Source: Puia sp963703355 (GTDB taxonomy: Bacteria; Bacteroidota; Bacteroidia; Chitinophagales; Chitinophagaceae). From it: DNA of 64,000 bases. The position numbers and the translations under genes are program-made. The stretch covers positions 1,550,001-1,614,000 of the forward strand of contig OY969813.1 of the NCBI GenBank assembly GCA_963703355.1. Reading direction: 5' to 3'. Under the pieces are notes generated by a model, which made no database searches, had not been told where the DNA came from, and saw only the letters and a list, made by a program, of their open reading frames with translations. Below, piece by piece: positions 23,409-32,089 of the stretch; positions within the stretch are counted from its first letter, which is position 1; each line of letters begins with the position of its first letter.

Positions 23409-24635
23409 ATGCCATCCATCTCCCAGCGTGGTAAGGAAATGCCAGCTTCGCCCATTCGCAAACTGGTGCCTTTTGCCGAAGCAGCAAAAAAAAGAGGGCT
23501 GAAGGTCTATCATCTCAATATCGGTCAGCCGGATATTGAAACGCCGCCATCCACGCTGGAAGCAGTACGCCATTCCACTTTCAAAGTGCTTGAGTACAGT
23601 CATAGTGCGGGAAATGAAAGCTATCGCCGCAAGCTGGTGAAATACTACGCAGCCAATGGCATACAAATCAACCACGAACAGATTATTGTTACCACCGGTG
23701 GCTCAGAAGCCATTCTGTTTGGATTTCTGGGATGCCTCGATGCCGGAGATGAAGTGATTATTCCTGAACCATTTTATGCCAATTACAATGGATTCGCAGT
23801 GGAAGCCGACGTGCGCGTGGTGCCGGTGACTTCCTATATAGAAAGTGGTTTTGCACTGCCCCCACCTGAAGCTTTTGAAAAAGCGATTACCAAAAAAACA
23901 AAGGCCATCGTAATCTGTAACCCGAATAACCCAACTGGTTATCTCTACAGCCGCGCTGAATGGGAAACGCTCAAACAAATTGCACTTAAACATAATCTTT
24001 ATCTGTTCAGCGATGAAGCGTATCGCGAGTTCTGTTATGAAGGAACCCATTTCAGCGCCCTAAGACTGGAAGGAATGGATAACAACGTCGTGCTGATGGA
24101 TACCATTTCTAAAAGATACAGCGCCTGCGGAGGCCGTATCGGAGCTTTCGTTACCAGAAATAAGGAACTGCTGGATACCGTGATGAAGTTTGCCCAGGCC
24201 CGACTCAGTCCCCCTTCTTTCTCACAAATCCTTGGCGAAGCAGCCGTAGATCTTCCTGAAAATTATTTCGATACTACCCGCGAGGAATATAGAAAACGCA
24301 GGGACCTGCTGGTAAAAAGACTCAATGAAATACCCGGTGTATTTTGCCCGAATCCCGGAGGTGCGTTCTATGCGATGGCAAAATTGCCTGTACCGGACGC
24401 AGATGTTTTTTGCCAGTGGTTACTTGAATCTTTCTCCCATAAAGGCGAAACGGTTATGCTCGCCCCGGCATCCGGTTTCTATGGAAGCGCCGGACTTGGA
24501 ACGAATGAAGTGCGCCTTGCTTACGTTTTAAACCTGGAATCAATCGATAAGGCGATGAATTGCCTTCAGGAAGCACTGGCAGTGTATCCGGACAGATTAC
24601 TGGCTAAAAGCAAGCCTCAGCTTTCTACACATTAA
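23409..24635 (+). CDS. PLP-dependent class I/II aminotransferase
   Basis: The 408-residue fold-type I enzyme transfers amino groups between amino and keto acids. Key residues are visible: Asn174 in NPNNPTG, Asp202 in LFSDEAYREF contacting the pyridine nitrogen, the PLP-binding Lys235 in SKRYSACGGR, and the small-domain GAFYAMAKL. The N-terminus ISQRGKEMPASPIRKLVPFA supports the start at 23409. Substrate may be aspartate or another amino acid; it cannot be fixed by motif. It lies downstream of the family C array and ends at a clear terminator. Confidence 0.9.
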   Translation: MPSISQRGKEMPASPIRKLVPFAEAAKKRGLKVYHLNIGQPDIETPPSTLEAVRHSTFKVLEYSHSAGNESYRRKLVKYYAANGIQINHEQIIVTTGGSEAILFGFLGCLDAGDEVIIPEPFYANYNGFAVEADVRVVPVTSYIESGFALPPPEAFEKAITKKTKAIVICNPNNPTGYLYSRAEWETLKQIALKHNLYLFSDEAYREFCYEGTHFSALRLEGMDNNVVLMDTISKRYSACGGRIGAFVTRNKELLDTVMKFAQARLSPPSFSQILGEAAVDLPENYFDTTREEYRKRRDLLVKRLNEIPGVFCPNPGGAFYAMAKLPVPDADVFCQWLLESFSHKGETVMLAPASGFYGSAGLGTNEVRLAYVLNLESIDKAMNCLQEALAVYPDRLLAKSKPQLSTH

Positions 24636-24657
24636 AAAAATAAATATTTACTTTTAG

Positions 24658-24690
24658 TGCAAAATGTTGATAACATTTTGCATTTTTTTG
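24658..24690 (+). terminator. Intrinsic terminator of the aminotransferase gene
   Basis: The perfect stem TGCAAAATGTT / AACATTTTGCA with a GAT loop is followed by seven T residues. Confidence 0.88.
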
Positions 24691-24766
24691 TCATTTGTTC
24701 TATATTTTCGTCAACGCGACGTCAAATAGAATATATGTAAGATTTTTATATAGCAAGCAATCGTAA

Positions 24767-24796
24767 GATGCCCCCTGTTTCTACAGGGGGTTTTCG
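24767..24796 (+). terminator. GC-rich hairpin CCCCCTGT-TTCT-ACAGGGGG with T-rich tail
   Basis: The 8-bp perfect stem is followed by TTTTCGCTTTT. It is a second terminator-like structure 80 nt after the first, so it could end an independent small transcript. Confidence 0.55.
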
Positions 24797-24865
24797 CTTT
24801 TATAGACCAATCCTTTTGAATTTCTGGTTCGGTGTTGAATATGTGATGGATTTTAAAATATGAAT

Positions 24866-24898
24866 GACAAAAAAGGCAAAACTTAGAAAAGTTCTGCC
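24866..24898 (-). terminator. Intrinsic terminator of the susC-susD operon
   Basis: On the minus strand GGCAGAACTT-TTCT-AAGTTTTGCC is followed by TTTTTT. One mismatch in the stem. It lies 47 nt after the susD stop. Confidence 0.82.
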
Positions 24899-24944
24899 TG
24901 TATTTTACCTAAACTGCTATAAAAAAACCTTTCGCTGGAAAAGG

Positions 24945-26582
24945 TTATTTGAGTAACCACATTTTCTGATTCAGATCGTCCTCTGTATAACCCTGTGCCG
25001 TCAATGCTTTATTCCAGTTTGCAGTATTTTGTTGTTGCTCTGTAACAGGGTAAGCCCAGCGAATTGGCACAACACCATTGTTACCAACACCACTTCCACC
25101 TTCAAAAGCCGGAACACCCGTCCTGCGCCAGTTGTAATACGCTTCATATCCGGAATTTTGAAAACTCGCGATATACTTTTGCAAAACGATCTGATTGATC
25201 GCAGTTGCGGGCACAGCGGAAAGCGCTACCGACGGCTGCGCATAGTAAGTCGCAAAATTGAAATTATACGGATAAGGCGCTACCTGTGTTACAGAGTTTT
25301 GTCCAGGCGGCAGGAAATAGGCGGTGAAGCTGGTTTTGGTTACATCAATACCATAAAAGGCCATCGACTCGGTGATGCCAAGTTTATACCATGTTTCCGC
25401 GTTTCCGGTAGCCCATCCTCTTTCAATACCTTCAGCAATATTGAAACACATTTCTTTATACCCTACCAGCACATCGGGTTCGCCCGTAAAGTTTGAATAA
25501 TATCTTGCTCTGTTAATGAAAGAGAACGAATCCACTCCCGCTGCAGAATACATAAGAGCCAGTGGCAAACCTGTACTCGCTCCTACGAAATAATTGTACT
25601 TGCAGGGATTCGGATCTGCTGCAACATAGGCCCAGGCTGGTTCGCAGGTTACAAAAACACGTGCGTCATTTAATGTAGTCAATGCTTTCACATAGGTATC
25701 AGCCATATTGAATCGCTGCGCAATGGATCCGAAATTGCTTGGATTGAATGGATAAGTACTGTAGGTATTCGCATTCCCGGGATTGTAAACAAATTTAAAA
25801 TCGTCTGCCTGACTCGTAAATATCGGATGCGTTGTAGGACTTCCCAGAATGGCTGCAAATCTTGCCGGAACATTTAAAAGGGGATCTGAAGCTTTGGCAC
25901 TTAAAGCAACCAATACCCTTAATTGAAATGCATTCACCATTTTCTGCCAAAGTGCAAGGTCGCCGGCATAATAAATATCCTGAGTGGAAGATAATGACGT
26001 ATTACTGCCGGCAATAAGAGACGCAAAATCTGTATTCGCCGTATCGAGTTCATCAAGAACATATTCGAAAATCTGCTCCTGTGGTGTATAAGCAGGCGTC
26101 TGATTACTTGAACCAAGTAGTGCTTCAACCTGCGGAACATCCCCAAACATGGAAGTCATATTGTAATAATAGTATGCGCGCACAAACCTTCCGACCGCTT
26201 CATATGGATTCAGTGCCGGCAATCCCCTGGACGTATTTTCTTTTTCCATTTGAATCACATTCTTCAATACGAGATAAGGATCAAATGAACCATTTGTCCA
26301 GCTGTAGATATTATTATCATAGTAGTCATAATTGCTACAGTGAAACTGGTTCCAGCGATGAGCGCCATCCCAGGAATTTACGCCCTCTGAAGATCCGGTT
26401 GCGCTCAGTGCACCTGCATTTCCGGTGCCCGAGATATCGGTTAATATGGTGCCCAAAATCAATGAGGATGGAACTGTGGTGGGATTATTAGGATCTACCC
26501 GTTTTTCTTCAATTTGTTTGTTACAGGAAGCCATTAAAAAGCTACCCATTATGACTACGAGAAAATATCTGATTTGTTTCAT
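24945..26582 (-). CDS. SusD/RagB-family nutrient-binding outer membrane lipoprotein
   Basis: SusD-like proteins cap the SusC channel and capture the ligand at the cell surface. The 545-residue protein begins with a lipoprotein signal (LMASC, Cys20) and then NKQIEEKRVDPNNPTTVPSS. The tetratricopeptide-like and loop regions carry the family patterns, for example VGRFVRAYYYYNMTSMFGDVP and the C-terminal YEAYYNWRRTGVPAF. This belongs to the SusD/RagB superfamily subgroup often linked to peptides or unknown ligands. It lies 19 bp after susC. No hydrolase or regulator is next to the pair, so the substrate is unknown. Confidence 0.94.
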   Translation of the reverse strand: MKQIRYFLVVIMGSFLMASCNKQIEEKRVDPNNPTTVPSSLILGTILTDISGTGNAGALSATGSSEGVNSWDGAHRWNQFHCSNYDYYDNNIYSWTNGSFDPYLVLKNVIQMEKENTSRGLPALNPYEAVGRFVRAYYYYNMTSMFGDVPQVEALLGSSNQTPAYTPQEQIFEYVLDELDTANTDFASLIAGSNTSLSSTQDIYYAGDLALWQKMVNAFQLRVLVALSAKASDPLLNVPARFAAILGSPTTHPIFTSQADDFKFVYNPGNANTYSTYPFNPSNFGSIAQRFNMADTYVKALTTLNDARVFVTCEPAWAYVAADPNPCKYNYFVGASTGLPLALMYSAAGVDSFSFINRARYYSNFTGEPDVLVGYKEMCFNIAEGIERGWATGNAETWYKLGITESMAFYGIDVTKTSFTAYFLPPGQNSVTQVAPYPYNFNFATYYAQPSVALSAVPATAINQIVLQKYIASFQNSGYEAYYNWRRTGVPAFEGGSGVGNNGVVPIRWAYPVTEQQQNTANWNKALTAQGYTEDDLNQKMWLLK

Positions 26583-26601
26583 AATAGTTTTTTTATGGGT
26601 T

Positions 26602-29600
26602 CTAAAAGGTTAGATTAAAATTGAAACCGTAGCTGCGCGTAGTGGGCGTCTGCAGTCCTGATGTATAGGTAGAAGTACTGTACGCACCATTACTGCCAAC
26701 ATTATATGAGCCCTGGGAATATTGATCTACGTCGATGTCTTTGTATTTGTTTGGAAAGAAGTACAACAGATTTCTTCCCACCAGAGAAATGCTAGCGGCA
26801 GTAAAGAAGCTTTGTTTGCCGATGATATTTGCGGGCAGGTTATATGAAATCGTCAATTCTCTCAGTTTAGCATAAGTCTTTGAAATCACATCCAGATCCG
26901 GTATCGATGCTTCTCTTGTTACAAAAGCCTGTACCTGGCTTTTCACCGTATTTTGACTCTCCGTTAATTCCTTACTGTTAGTTATTACACCAGTAATTGG
27001 ATCCAGCTTGATTCCATTGGGTCCTGTTAATATGACTCCGTCTGCTGTGTATGCGGCGATATTATCCGCATCCATAGGTCTTGCTACACCCAACGCTCCC
27101 GTAGCACTTTCAATATGACGACCGCCCTGCAGGGTTTTCTTCCTTACATAATCCTCAATCACACCACCAACCATTCCGTCAAACTGGAAGCGCATGGACC
27201 AGCTTTTATAACTTACGGTATTTACAACCCCCCATTGCCAGTTTGGGTCTGAATGTCCGAATATCTTTTGTGCTGATGATCCCAGATCGGAAAATCTCAG
27301 ATAGTCTCCCGATGCCGGATCAATAACCAGTTTGCCTGCAGCAGTTCTCACAAACGCATTTCCATATACTAAATCGGTACGCTGGCCACTTTTTGTTTCA
27401 TAGTTATCCGGGTTCGCATTATTAACCCATTTTTTTATATAACTGCCGATATTCACTGCTACGTTCCAGCTGAATCCATTGGGATTTATAAACGGTTTAC
27501 CCGTTACTACAAACTCCCAACCGTCATTCGTATATATATTACCGTTAGTCAGGTAAGTAGAATATCCGGAAGAAGACGAAGTTCCCAAGCCAACAATCTC
27601 TGTATTCTTATAATGGTATCTTGTTATATCTAATCCTAATCTGTTATTGAAAAACCGGATATCGGCCCCAAATTCGGTAGCCTGTCTTTCTGCTGTGTGT
27701 ATATTCGGATCTATTGTCTGATCAGAATAGGTAGCACTGCTTTGATTGGAATAGGTTGGTGCTAAAGTATAAGGTTGTGAAAACTGGTAGGAAGGAGCTG
27801 TAGGGCCACCATATGGTGAAGCCCAGTAGTATCCATATCCGGCCGCAGGCGTACTGGCCACATTTGGAGAAAACAGGGGACTTGTTCCACCATCCTTACT
27901 TTCGGCATAGGATCCGCGCAATTTAAAATATGAAATCACTTTGGGCAGGTTCACATAATCCGATACTACAGTAGCTACATTATAAGAAGGATAAAAATAA
28001 ACGTCGGCGTTGGCGGGCAAAGAAGATGATTTATCCCAACGACCGGTAACGTTTGCTGTGATATAAGATTTATAACCAAGATCCACGGAATAATAACCAC
28101 TCAACACCAGCATACTGGAATTAAAACTGCTGCCCGTGAGCGGTCCCTGGGAATTTGAAAAAGAATAAATGCCTGGTGCATTCAGATAGTTGGTGGATTC
28201 AAAAGCTGAAGTGAAATTCAGACTTCTCACACTTGCACCACCCAGCACAGACAAATCGAGAAATCCGGCAATTTCATTTTTATGATACCTGGCCTGGAAA
28301 TCTGTGTTAGACTCAAATAAATTTCTGTTATCGGTTCTGTAGTCTCCCTGCCGTAATTCTCTTCCATACACGTCTGCGGAGTAAGGAAGTTTTTCAGAAT
28401 TAAACATGTCGTAAGTATTCAGACTGGGTCTGAATTGTAAATCAACATTGTCATTTATTTTATAATTCAGCGATACATATCCGTATACATTATTCTGATC
28501 ATGAGCCCTCAACCATTCGTACGACATGAAGTAGGGGTTGTTATACCTGTAGTATTCTTCATATTTCTGTTGAATACCGGCGTAACCGTTTTGCCAGTAA
28601 TTCTTCATGTCACTCATGGCCCAGTCTGCACCACCCCAAATAATAATATTGTATATGATACTGTTCGGTCCATAGGTAACATCCGGAACGTTGGGTGATG
28701 ACTGTCTGCTATAATTCATATAGGCAGTCGCCGTAAAATTGGGATTAAACCGTTGCACGATACTTGCCGTAAAATTTGCGTTGTTCAATTGCGTGTTAGG
28801 CACGATTCCCTGCTGGTAGGTATTTCCTATTGAAAAACGTAAGTCAGTTTTGTCTGTAGACGACGTAACAGAAATACTATTGGATTGTAATAATCCTGTC
28901 TGGATAAATTTTTTCAGATTATCCACACCTCTTGCAACCCACGGAGTAGGTGCAACATGGCCCGAATAGGATGTTCCATCACCAAATTTGGTAACATAAG
29001 TTTGTGTTGGATCATAGGCACCATCGTATTGTGGTAATAACTGACCGTTGAATTGTGGTCCCCACACGTCGTAATCGTAGTCATTGACTCCAACCCCAAT
29101 TGCACCACTACCGAAATACGAAGCATTACTGGATCCACCTCCACCGTAGGCATATTTACCATTATCGCCAGGACCATAGCTGTCCTGATATTTTGGCAGT
29201 GCAATAAAACCATTGTTGAATTGCGTGGTGTTGTTAAAAGAAACGACAACACCTTTTTTACCCTTCGTACCTTTTTTTGTAGTAATAATGATCGCTCCGT
29301 TTTTTCCCTGGAAACCATACAAGGCTGCGGCGTTGGGTCCTTTTAATATAGTGTACGTCTCAATATCATCTGAGTTTAGATTGTACGTATCTGAAGTAAT
29401 GGGAACTCCATCTACAACAAACATTGGGCGGTCGGCCGGATTATTTTCACCACGAATGATCACATCAGCAGGGTGACCGATTTCCTGGTTAATGTTGATT
29501 TCCAAACCTGCTGCATTTCCTTTTAATGAATTGATGGGATCTGCTTCTCTCGCCTGCGTAAGTTTTGACGCGTCGATCGTTTGCAGTGAATAACCTATTC

Positions 29601-29961
29601 GTTTTGTTTCTTTTTTAATACCCGTTGCAGTGACCACCACTTCATTTAAATTCCTGCTGCTCGTGGCCACTTTGATGGTGAGGTCATCATCAGCGCCTAC
29701 TGTAATTTCCTGCCGCGTAATCCCTACTCCGGTTATTACCAGCACGTCTCCCTGATTAGCCTTGATCGTGAATTTTCCGTCAAGCCCTGTTGAAGTACCA
29801 ACTTTTGATCCCTTGATAATTACCGTTGCACCAGCTACCGGCGACTGATCACCTGACGAAAGCACCTGACCTGTAATGGGTCTCTCAACAAAAGCGAATA
29901 CGGGCAGAAGTAATACAAACATTAATACTCTTAAAAGAATAGGAGTAATTCTTTTGCTCAT
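26602..29961 (-). CDS. SusC/RagA-family TonB-linked outer membrane protein
   Basis: The 1119-residue TonB-dependent transporter imports its ligand across the outer membrane with SusD. Order of parts: signal peptide (residues 1-23), a carboxypeptidase-like regulatory domain (ITGQVLSSGDQSPVAGATVIIKGSKVGTSTGLDG), TonB-box-like segment NLNEVVVTATG, plug domain with the SusC signature PADRPMFVVDGVPI and GKNGAIIITTKKG, and a 22-strand barrel ending in GFNFNLTF, a terminal aromatic. It is the first gene of the susC-susD operon, with a 426-bp upstream gap. Confidence 0.95.
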   Translation of the reverse strand: MSKRITPILLRVLMFVLLLPVFAFVERPITGQVLSSGDQSPVAGATVIIKGSKVGTSTGLDGKFTIKANQGDVLVITGVGITRQEITVGADDDLTIKVATSSRNLNEVVVTATGIKKETKRIGYSLQTIDASKLTQAREADPINSLKGNAAGLEININQEIGHPADVIIRGENNPADRPMFVVDGVPITSDTYNLNSDDIETYTILKGPNAAALYGFQGKNGAIIITTKKGTKGKKGVVVSFNNTTQFNNGFIALPKYQDSYGPGDNGKYAYGGGGSSNASYFGSGAIGVGVNDYDYDVWGPQFNGQLLPQYDGAYDPTQTYVTKFGDGTSYSGHVAPTPWVARGVDNLKKFIQTGLLQSNSISVTSSTDKTDLRFSIGNTYQQGIVPNTQLNNANFTASIVQRFNPNFTATAYMNYSRQSSPNVPDVTYGPNSIIYNIIIWGGADWAMSDMKNYWQNGYAGIQQKYEEYYRYNNPYFMSYEWLRAHDQNNVYGYVSLNYKINDNVDLQFRPSLNTYDMFNSEKLPYSADVYGRELRQGDYRTDNRNLFESNTDFQARYHKNEIAGFLDLSVLGGASVRSLNFTSAFESTNYLNAPGIYSFSNSQGPLTGSSFNSSMLVLSGYYSVDLGYKSYITANVTGRWDKSSSLPANADVYFYPSYNVATVVSDYVNLPKVISYFKLRGSYAESKDGGTSPLFSPNVASTPAAGYGYYWASPYGGPTAPSYQFSQPYTLAPTYSNQSSATYSDQTIDPNIHTAERQATEFGADIRFFNNRLGLDITRYHYKNTEIVGLGTSSSSGYSTYLTNGNIYTNDGWEFVVTGKPFINPNGFSWNVAVNIGSYIKKWVNNANPDNYETKSGQRTDLVYGNAFVRTAAGKLVIDPASGDYLRFSDLGSSAQKIFGHSDPNWQWGVVNTVSYKSWSMRFQFDGMVGGVIEDYVRKKTLQGGRHIESATGALGVARPMDADNIAAYTADGVILTGPNGIKLDPITGVITNSKELTESQNTVKSQVQAFVTREASIPDLDVISKTYAKLRELTISYNLPANIIGKQSFFTAASISLVGRNLLYFFPNKYKDIDVDQYSQGSYNVGSNGAYSTSTYTSGLQTPTTRSYGFNFNLTF

Positions 29962-30387
29962 AGTAAATTAGTTTTAAGTTTATTTTAACAGACTTCGCAG
30001 GCGAATGTAGAATCGTGGTATGTCGGGAGGATTAAGAGAAAAAAAAGGAATTGTTACGATTTGCAAATAGATTGTTAAAGCACGAAGTGTGTATATGCAA
30101 GAATTTCAGGAGGAGTACATATCTGCAAAATCAGATATAAGAAAAAGGGACGTTTTTTCTGTTACAATTTATTAATGCAAAATTTACAACGGGGTAATAT
30201 ATAACCCGGGGGCGTTCATCTTCGATCTGATTTATGGAAAGTAAGAAAAGGCGACCTGCGCATAACTAATAAAAAGCGCGCGGTAATTTTTAGAGAATTA
30301 TATTTTTTGGAGAATCGGGAAATCAGGACTGTTAGAGGTCACTGACTGCGTAAGTAGCATTCAATCGAAAACGACGACCAGCTATAT
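29962..30387. other. Upstream region of susC
   Basis: This 426-bp AT-rich stretch must hold the susC promoter. I find no exact TTTG/TAnnTTTG pair; TCTATTTG on the minus strand near 30063-30070 is the nearest -7-like match. No open reading frame, hairpin array or tandem repeat is seen. Confidence 0.4.
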
Positions 30388-30705
30388 TCAAGGAAGCGTT
30401 TTTTTTGTGTCCCCGAGGTTGTTCTTAAAATATTCTTTTATCAATGCAGTGTATAATTTTTTGCGGGTTGTATTCAGCCTTACCTGGGCGGCATTTCTCA
30501 GTTCTTCATTGGCCAGAATTCCCTTTGCATGGTAGTTGGCATCTGCCATGATCTCGTTGATGCGCAGTTGCTTTTCACTGAGCACCCTATTGCTCATATT
30601 CGGGTATTTGGTGACTACGGTTTTAGAACCATATTGTTTAAACACGAGCTCTTTGCCCAGTTGCCCGGACATTTTCTGCATAATAAGACTCTCGCTAATA
30701 GCCAT
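30388..30705 (-). CDS. Conserved-looking small protein of unknown function
   Basis: The 105-residue protein (MAISESLIMQKMSGQLGKEL...) is basic and helical, with no membrane segment or signal peptide. The first 30 residues (GKELVFKQYGSKTVVTKYPNMS) look like a small beta region, and the rest (ELRNAAQVRLNTTRKKLYTALIKEYFKNN) is helical. I recall similar short Bacteroidota proteins but no function. It has a helically phased box array about 80-140 nt upstream of the start. Confidence is for coding status, based on a full-length frame with clean start and low overlap. Confidence 0.7.
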   Translation of the reverse strand: MAISESLIMQKMSGQLGKELVFKQYGSKTVVTKYPNMSNRVLSEKQLRINEIMADANYHAKGILANEELRNAAQVRLNTTRKKLYTALIKEYFKNNLGDTKKTLP

Positions 30706-30780
30706 AACTACTTAAATTATTTGATCAGACTCATTGAAACGTTCTAAAATTAGGTAATTTTTAGATTATTTACTATTTTT

Positions 30781-30847
30781 CTTCAGGTAATCTTAGGTAA
30801 CTTTTACCACAAATACCTTAAGAATACCTTAGAATAACCTTAAGATG
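30781..30847. promoter_or_regulatory. Helically phased box array upstream of the 105-residue gene
   Basis: Two direct repeats CTTCAGGTAA and TCTTAGGTAA at 30784-30800 with a 10-bp step are followed by three inverted-sense repeats TACCTTAAGAA, TACCTTAGAA and AACCTTAAGA with an 11-bp step to 30846. The common half-site is ACCTTA / TAAGGT. Spacing near one DNA turn suggests cooperative protein binding on one face of the helix. Confidence 0.5.
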
Positions 30848-30970
30848 GATAATATCATTGAGATTCAGCAAAGGAACCCGGGAGCTATCGAATAGGCCTT
30901 TGAATGAATTCTTTAGGAAGAATTTAATATGACAATGGGATTTTCTCGTCTGTATCAGTCGAATACAACC

Positions 30971-31693
30971 TTATTTCTTTGGGTAATGATAAATAGCACG
31001 TCTGAAGCTCCTTTTGAACCTCAAATAGACTCCTTCGAACAGTCCGCGTTGCTGACTTAGTTTCTGTTCAATAAAGGCAGATTTCTTTTTTACGATTAAG
31101 AACTGATAGTCGTCTTTAACCCAAACGCTATAGGTTTCGAAATAATGGATATCAAGAGCATTGGAATCCAATATGTCGGTGAGTTTTTTTAGAAAAACGG
31201 GATTGTCTATTTCCTGTAATGCATTGGGATTATTCTTCTGATCAAAAAGAATATATGTTGGATTTGGAATATTAATCAGCAACAGAGAGTGCTGATCCAT
31301 CCATTTTTCAATTTTCTCAAAAACCCTGAAATGCTCCTGTTCAGGAATATGTTCAAGCACATCAAACAATAGAATTTTTTCAAACGTTGCATTTTCCGGT
31401 TTAAATTCCAGAATGTCTGACGACGTAAAGGAAACATTCTTTCTTTTTTTCAGACGTAAACTTGCAAACTCAATTGATTTTGAACTAAAATCAACCGCTT
31501 CGATTTTTCCTTTTTTAATTTTTCGGCTCAATAAATAAGTGAGAGATCCAATGCCGCATCCTATTTCTAAAATATGATCGTTTTTTGAAATGCCTAAACC
31601 ACAAACCCTTTTATAAAGACCGTATATACGATCGTTGATGCCGGTCCTGACCTGATAAGAAATAAAGTTGTCGTAATATTCAGATGAACCCAT
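30971..31693 (-). CDS. Class I SAM-dependent methyltransferase
   Basis: The protein has 240 residues from ATG 31693; a longer GTG start at 31714 is possible. The SAM-binding motif I is ILEIGCGIGSLTYLL and post-I is IEAVDFSSKSIEFA. A DVLEHIPEQEHF segment matches ubiquinone/menaquinone or sugar O-methyltransferase-like (Methyltransf_11/23) enzymes. The substrate is unknown. It is isolated, with 265 bp upstream of the neighbouring small gene and a tRNA after 160 bp on the other side. Confidence 0.85.
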   Translation of the reverse strand: MGSSEYYDNFISYQVRTGINDRIYGLYKRVCGLGISKNDHILEIGCGIGSLTYLLSRKIKKGKIEAVDFSSKSIEFASLRLKKRKNVSFTSSDILEFKPENATFEKILLFDVLEHIPEQEHFRVFEKIEKWMDQHSLLLINIPNPTYILFDQKNNPNALQEIDNPVFLKKLTDILDSNALDIHYFETYSVWVKDDYQFLIVKKKSAFIEQKLSQQRGLFEGVYLRFKRSFRRAIYHYPKK

Positions 31694-31844
31694 AACTATA
31701 GGATAAACAATCACCAGGAAACGAATACAAAGAAAACGCTCCTACCCGGTGAACGATAATACAGTTAAAAAAAACATCCCGGGGGTTGAAATTTGAAAAT
31801 AGTGAATACACGCCGGATTGACATCCTTTGACCAGACTTATATA

Positions 31845-31870
31845 AAAAAAGACCCCTGGCGGAGTCTTTT
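31845..31870 (-). terminator. Intrinsic terminator downstream of tRNA-Met
   Basis: On the minus strand AAAAGACTCC-GCCA-GGGGTCTTTT with a following T run, one G-U pair in the stem, lies directly after the tRNA 3' end. Confidence 0.8.
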
Positions 31871-31873
31871 ATG

Positions 31874-31947
31874 TATCGAGGAGCAGACTTGAACTGCCGA
31901 CCTTCGGGTTATGAATCCGATGCTCTAACCAGCTGAGCTACCTCGAC
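31874..31947 (-). tRNA. tRNA-Met (anticodon CAU)
   Basis: The minus strand folds as a 74-nt cloverleaf: acceptor GTCGAGG pairing with CCTCGAT (G-U at the first pair), D loop AGCTCAGCTGGTTAGAGC, anticodon arm with loop TTCATAA, and T arm with GTTCAAGTC. The anticodon CAT is at 31913-31911. CAU can be elongator Met, initiator Met or lysidine-modified Ile; the G-U first pair, rather than an unpaired initiator end, and the overall sequence favour elongator Met. No CCA is encoded. Confidence 0.93.
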
Positions 31948-31996
31948 GGGGCTGCAAAAGTAATTAATTTTTTGTTCTGAATGAGCTTGAACTAAT

Positions 31997-32089
31997 GGGC
32001 TTTGGGTTATGAGTTATGGGTTATGGATTATGAGTTATGAGTTATTTGCCGCAACCCATAACTCATAATCCATAACCCATAACTAATTA
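31997..32089. repeat. Family B inverted heptamer arms at the epimerase stop codon
   Basis: The left arm at 32004-32045 is GGGTTATG and GAGTTATG units, and the right arm at 32053-32088 is CATAACC and CATAACTC units. The spacer is TTTGCCGC. The right arm ends at the TAA of the minus-strand epimerase, and the sense strand after the stop reads TTAGTTATGGGTTATGG. The core differs from that at 3926 and 8969. Confidence 0.9.

Larger units (their letters stand above)
24636..24944. other. Intergenic region between convergent aminotransferase and susD genes
   Basis: The gap has three hairpins. 24658-24690 is the terminator of the aminotransferase, 24767-24791 is a GC-rich hairpin, and 24866-24898 is the terminator of susD on the minus strand. 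No coding sequence and no heptamer arrays are present. The stretch 24700-24795 could encode a small RNA ending at the middle hairpin. Confidence 0.6.

Noticed and set aside
22914..23675. Minus-strand frames of 253, 105 and 81 residues with EYGSMGVW and RSAFRV repeats
   Set aside because: They translate the A and C arrays and overlap the start of the aminotransferase gene; no family features.
31874..31947. tRNA-Ile with lysidine-modified CAU or initiator tRNA-Met
   Set aside because: The paired first acceptor position argues against initiator, and the overall sequence fits elongator Met better than Ile2, though the Ile form cannot be fully excluded.
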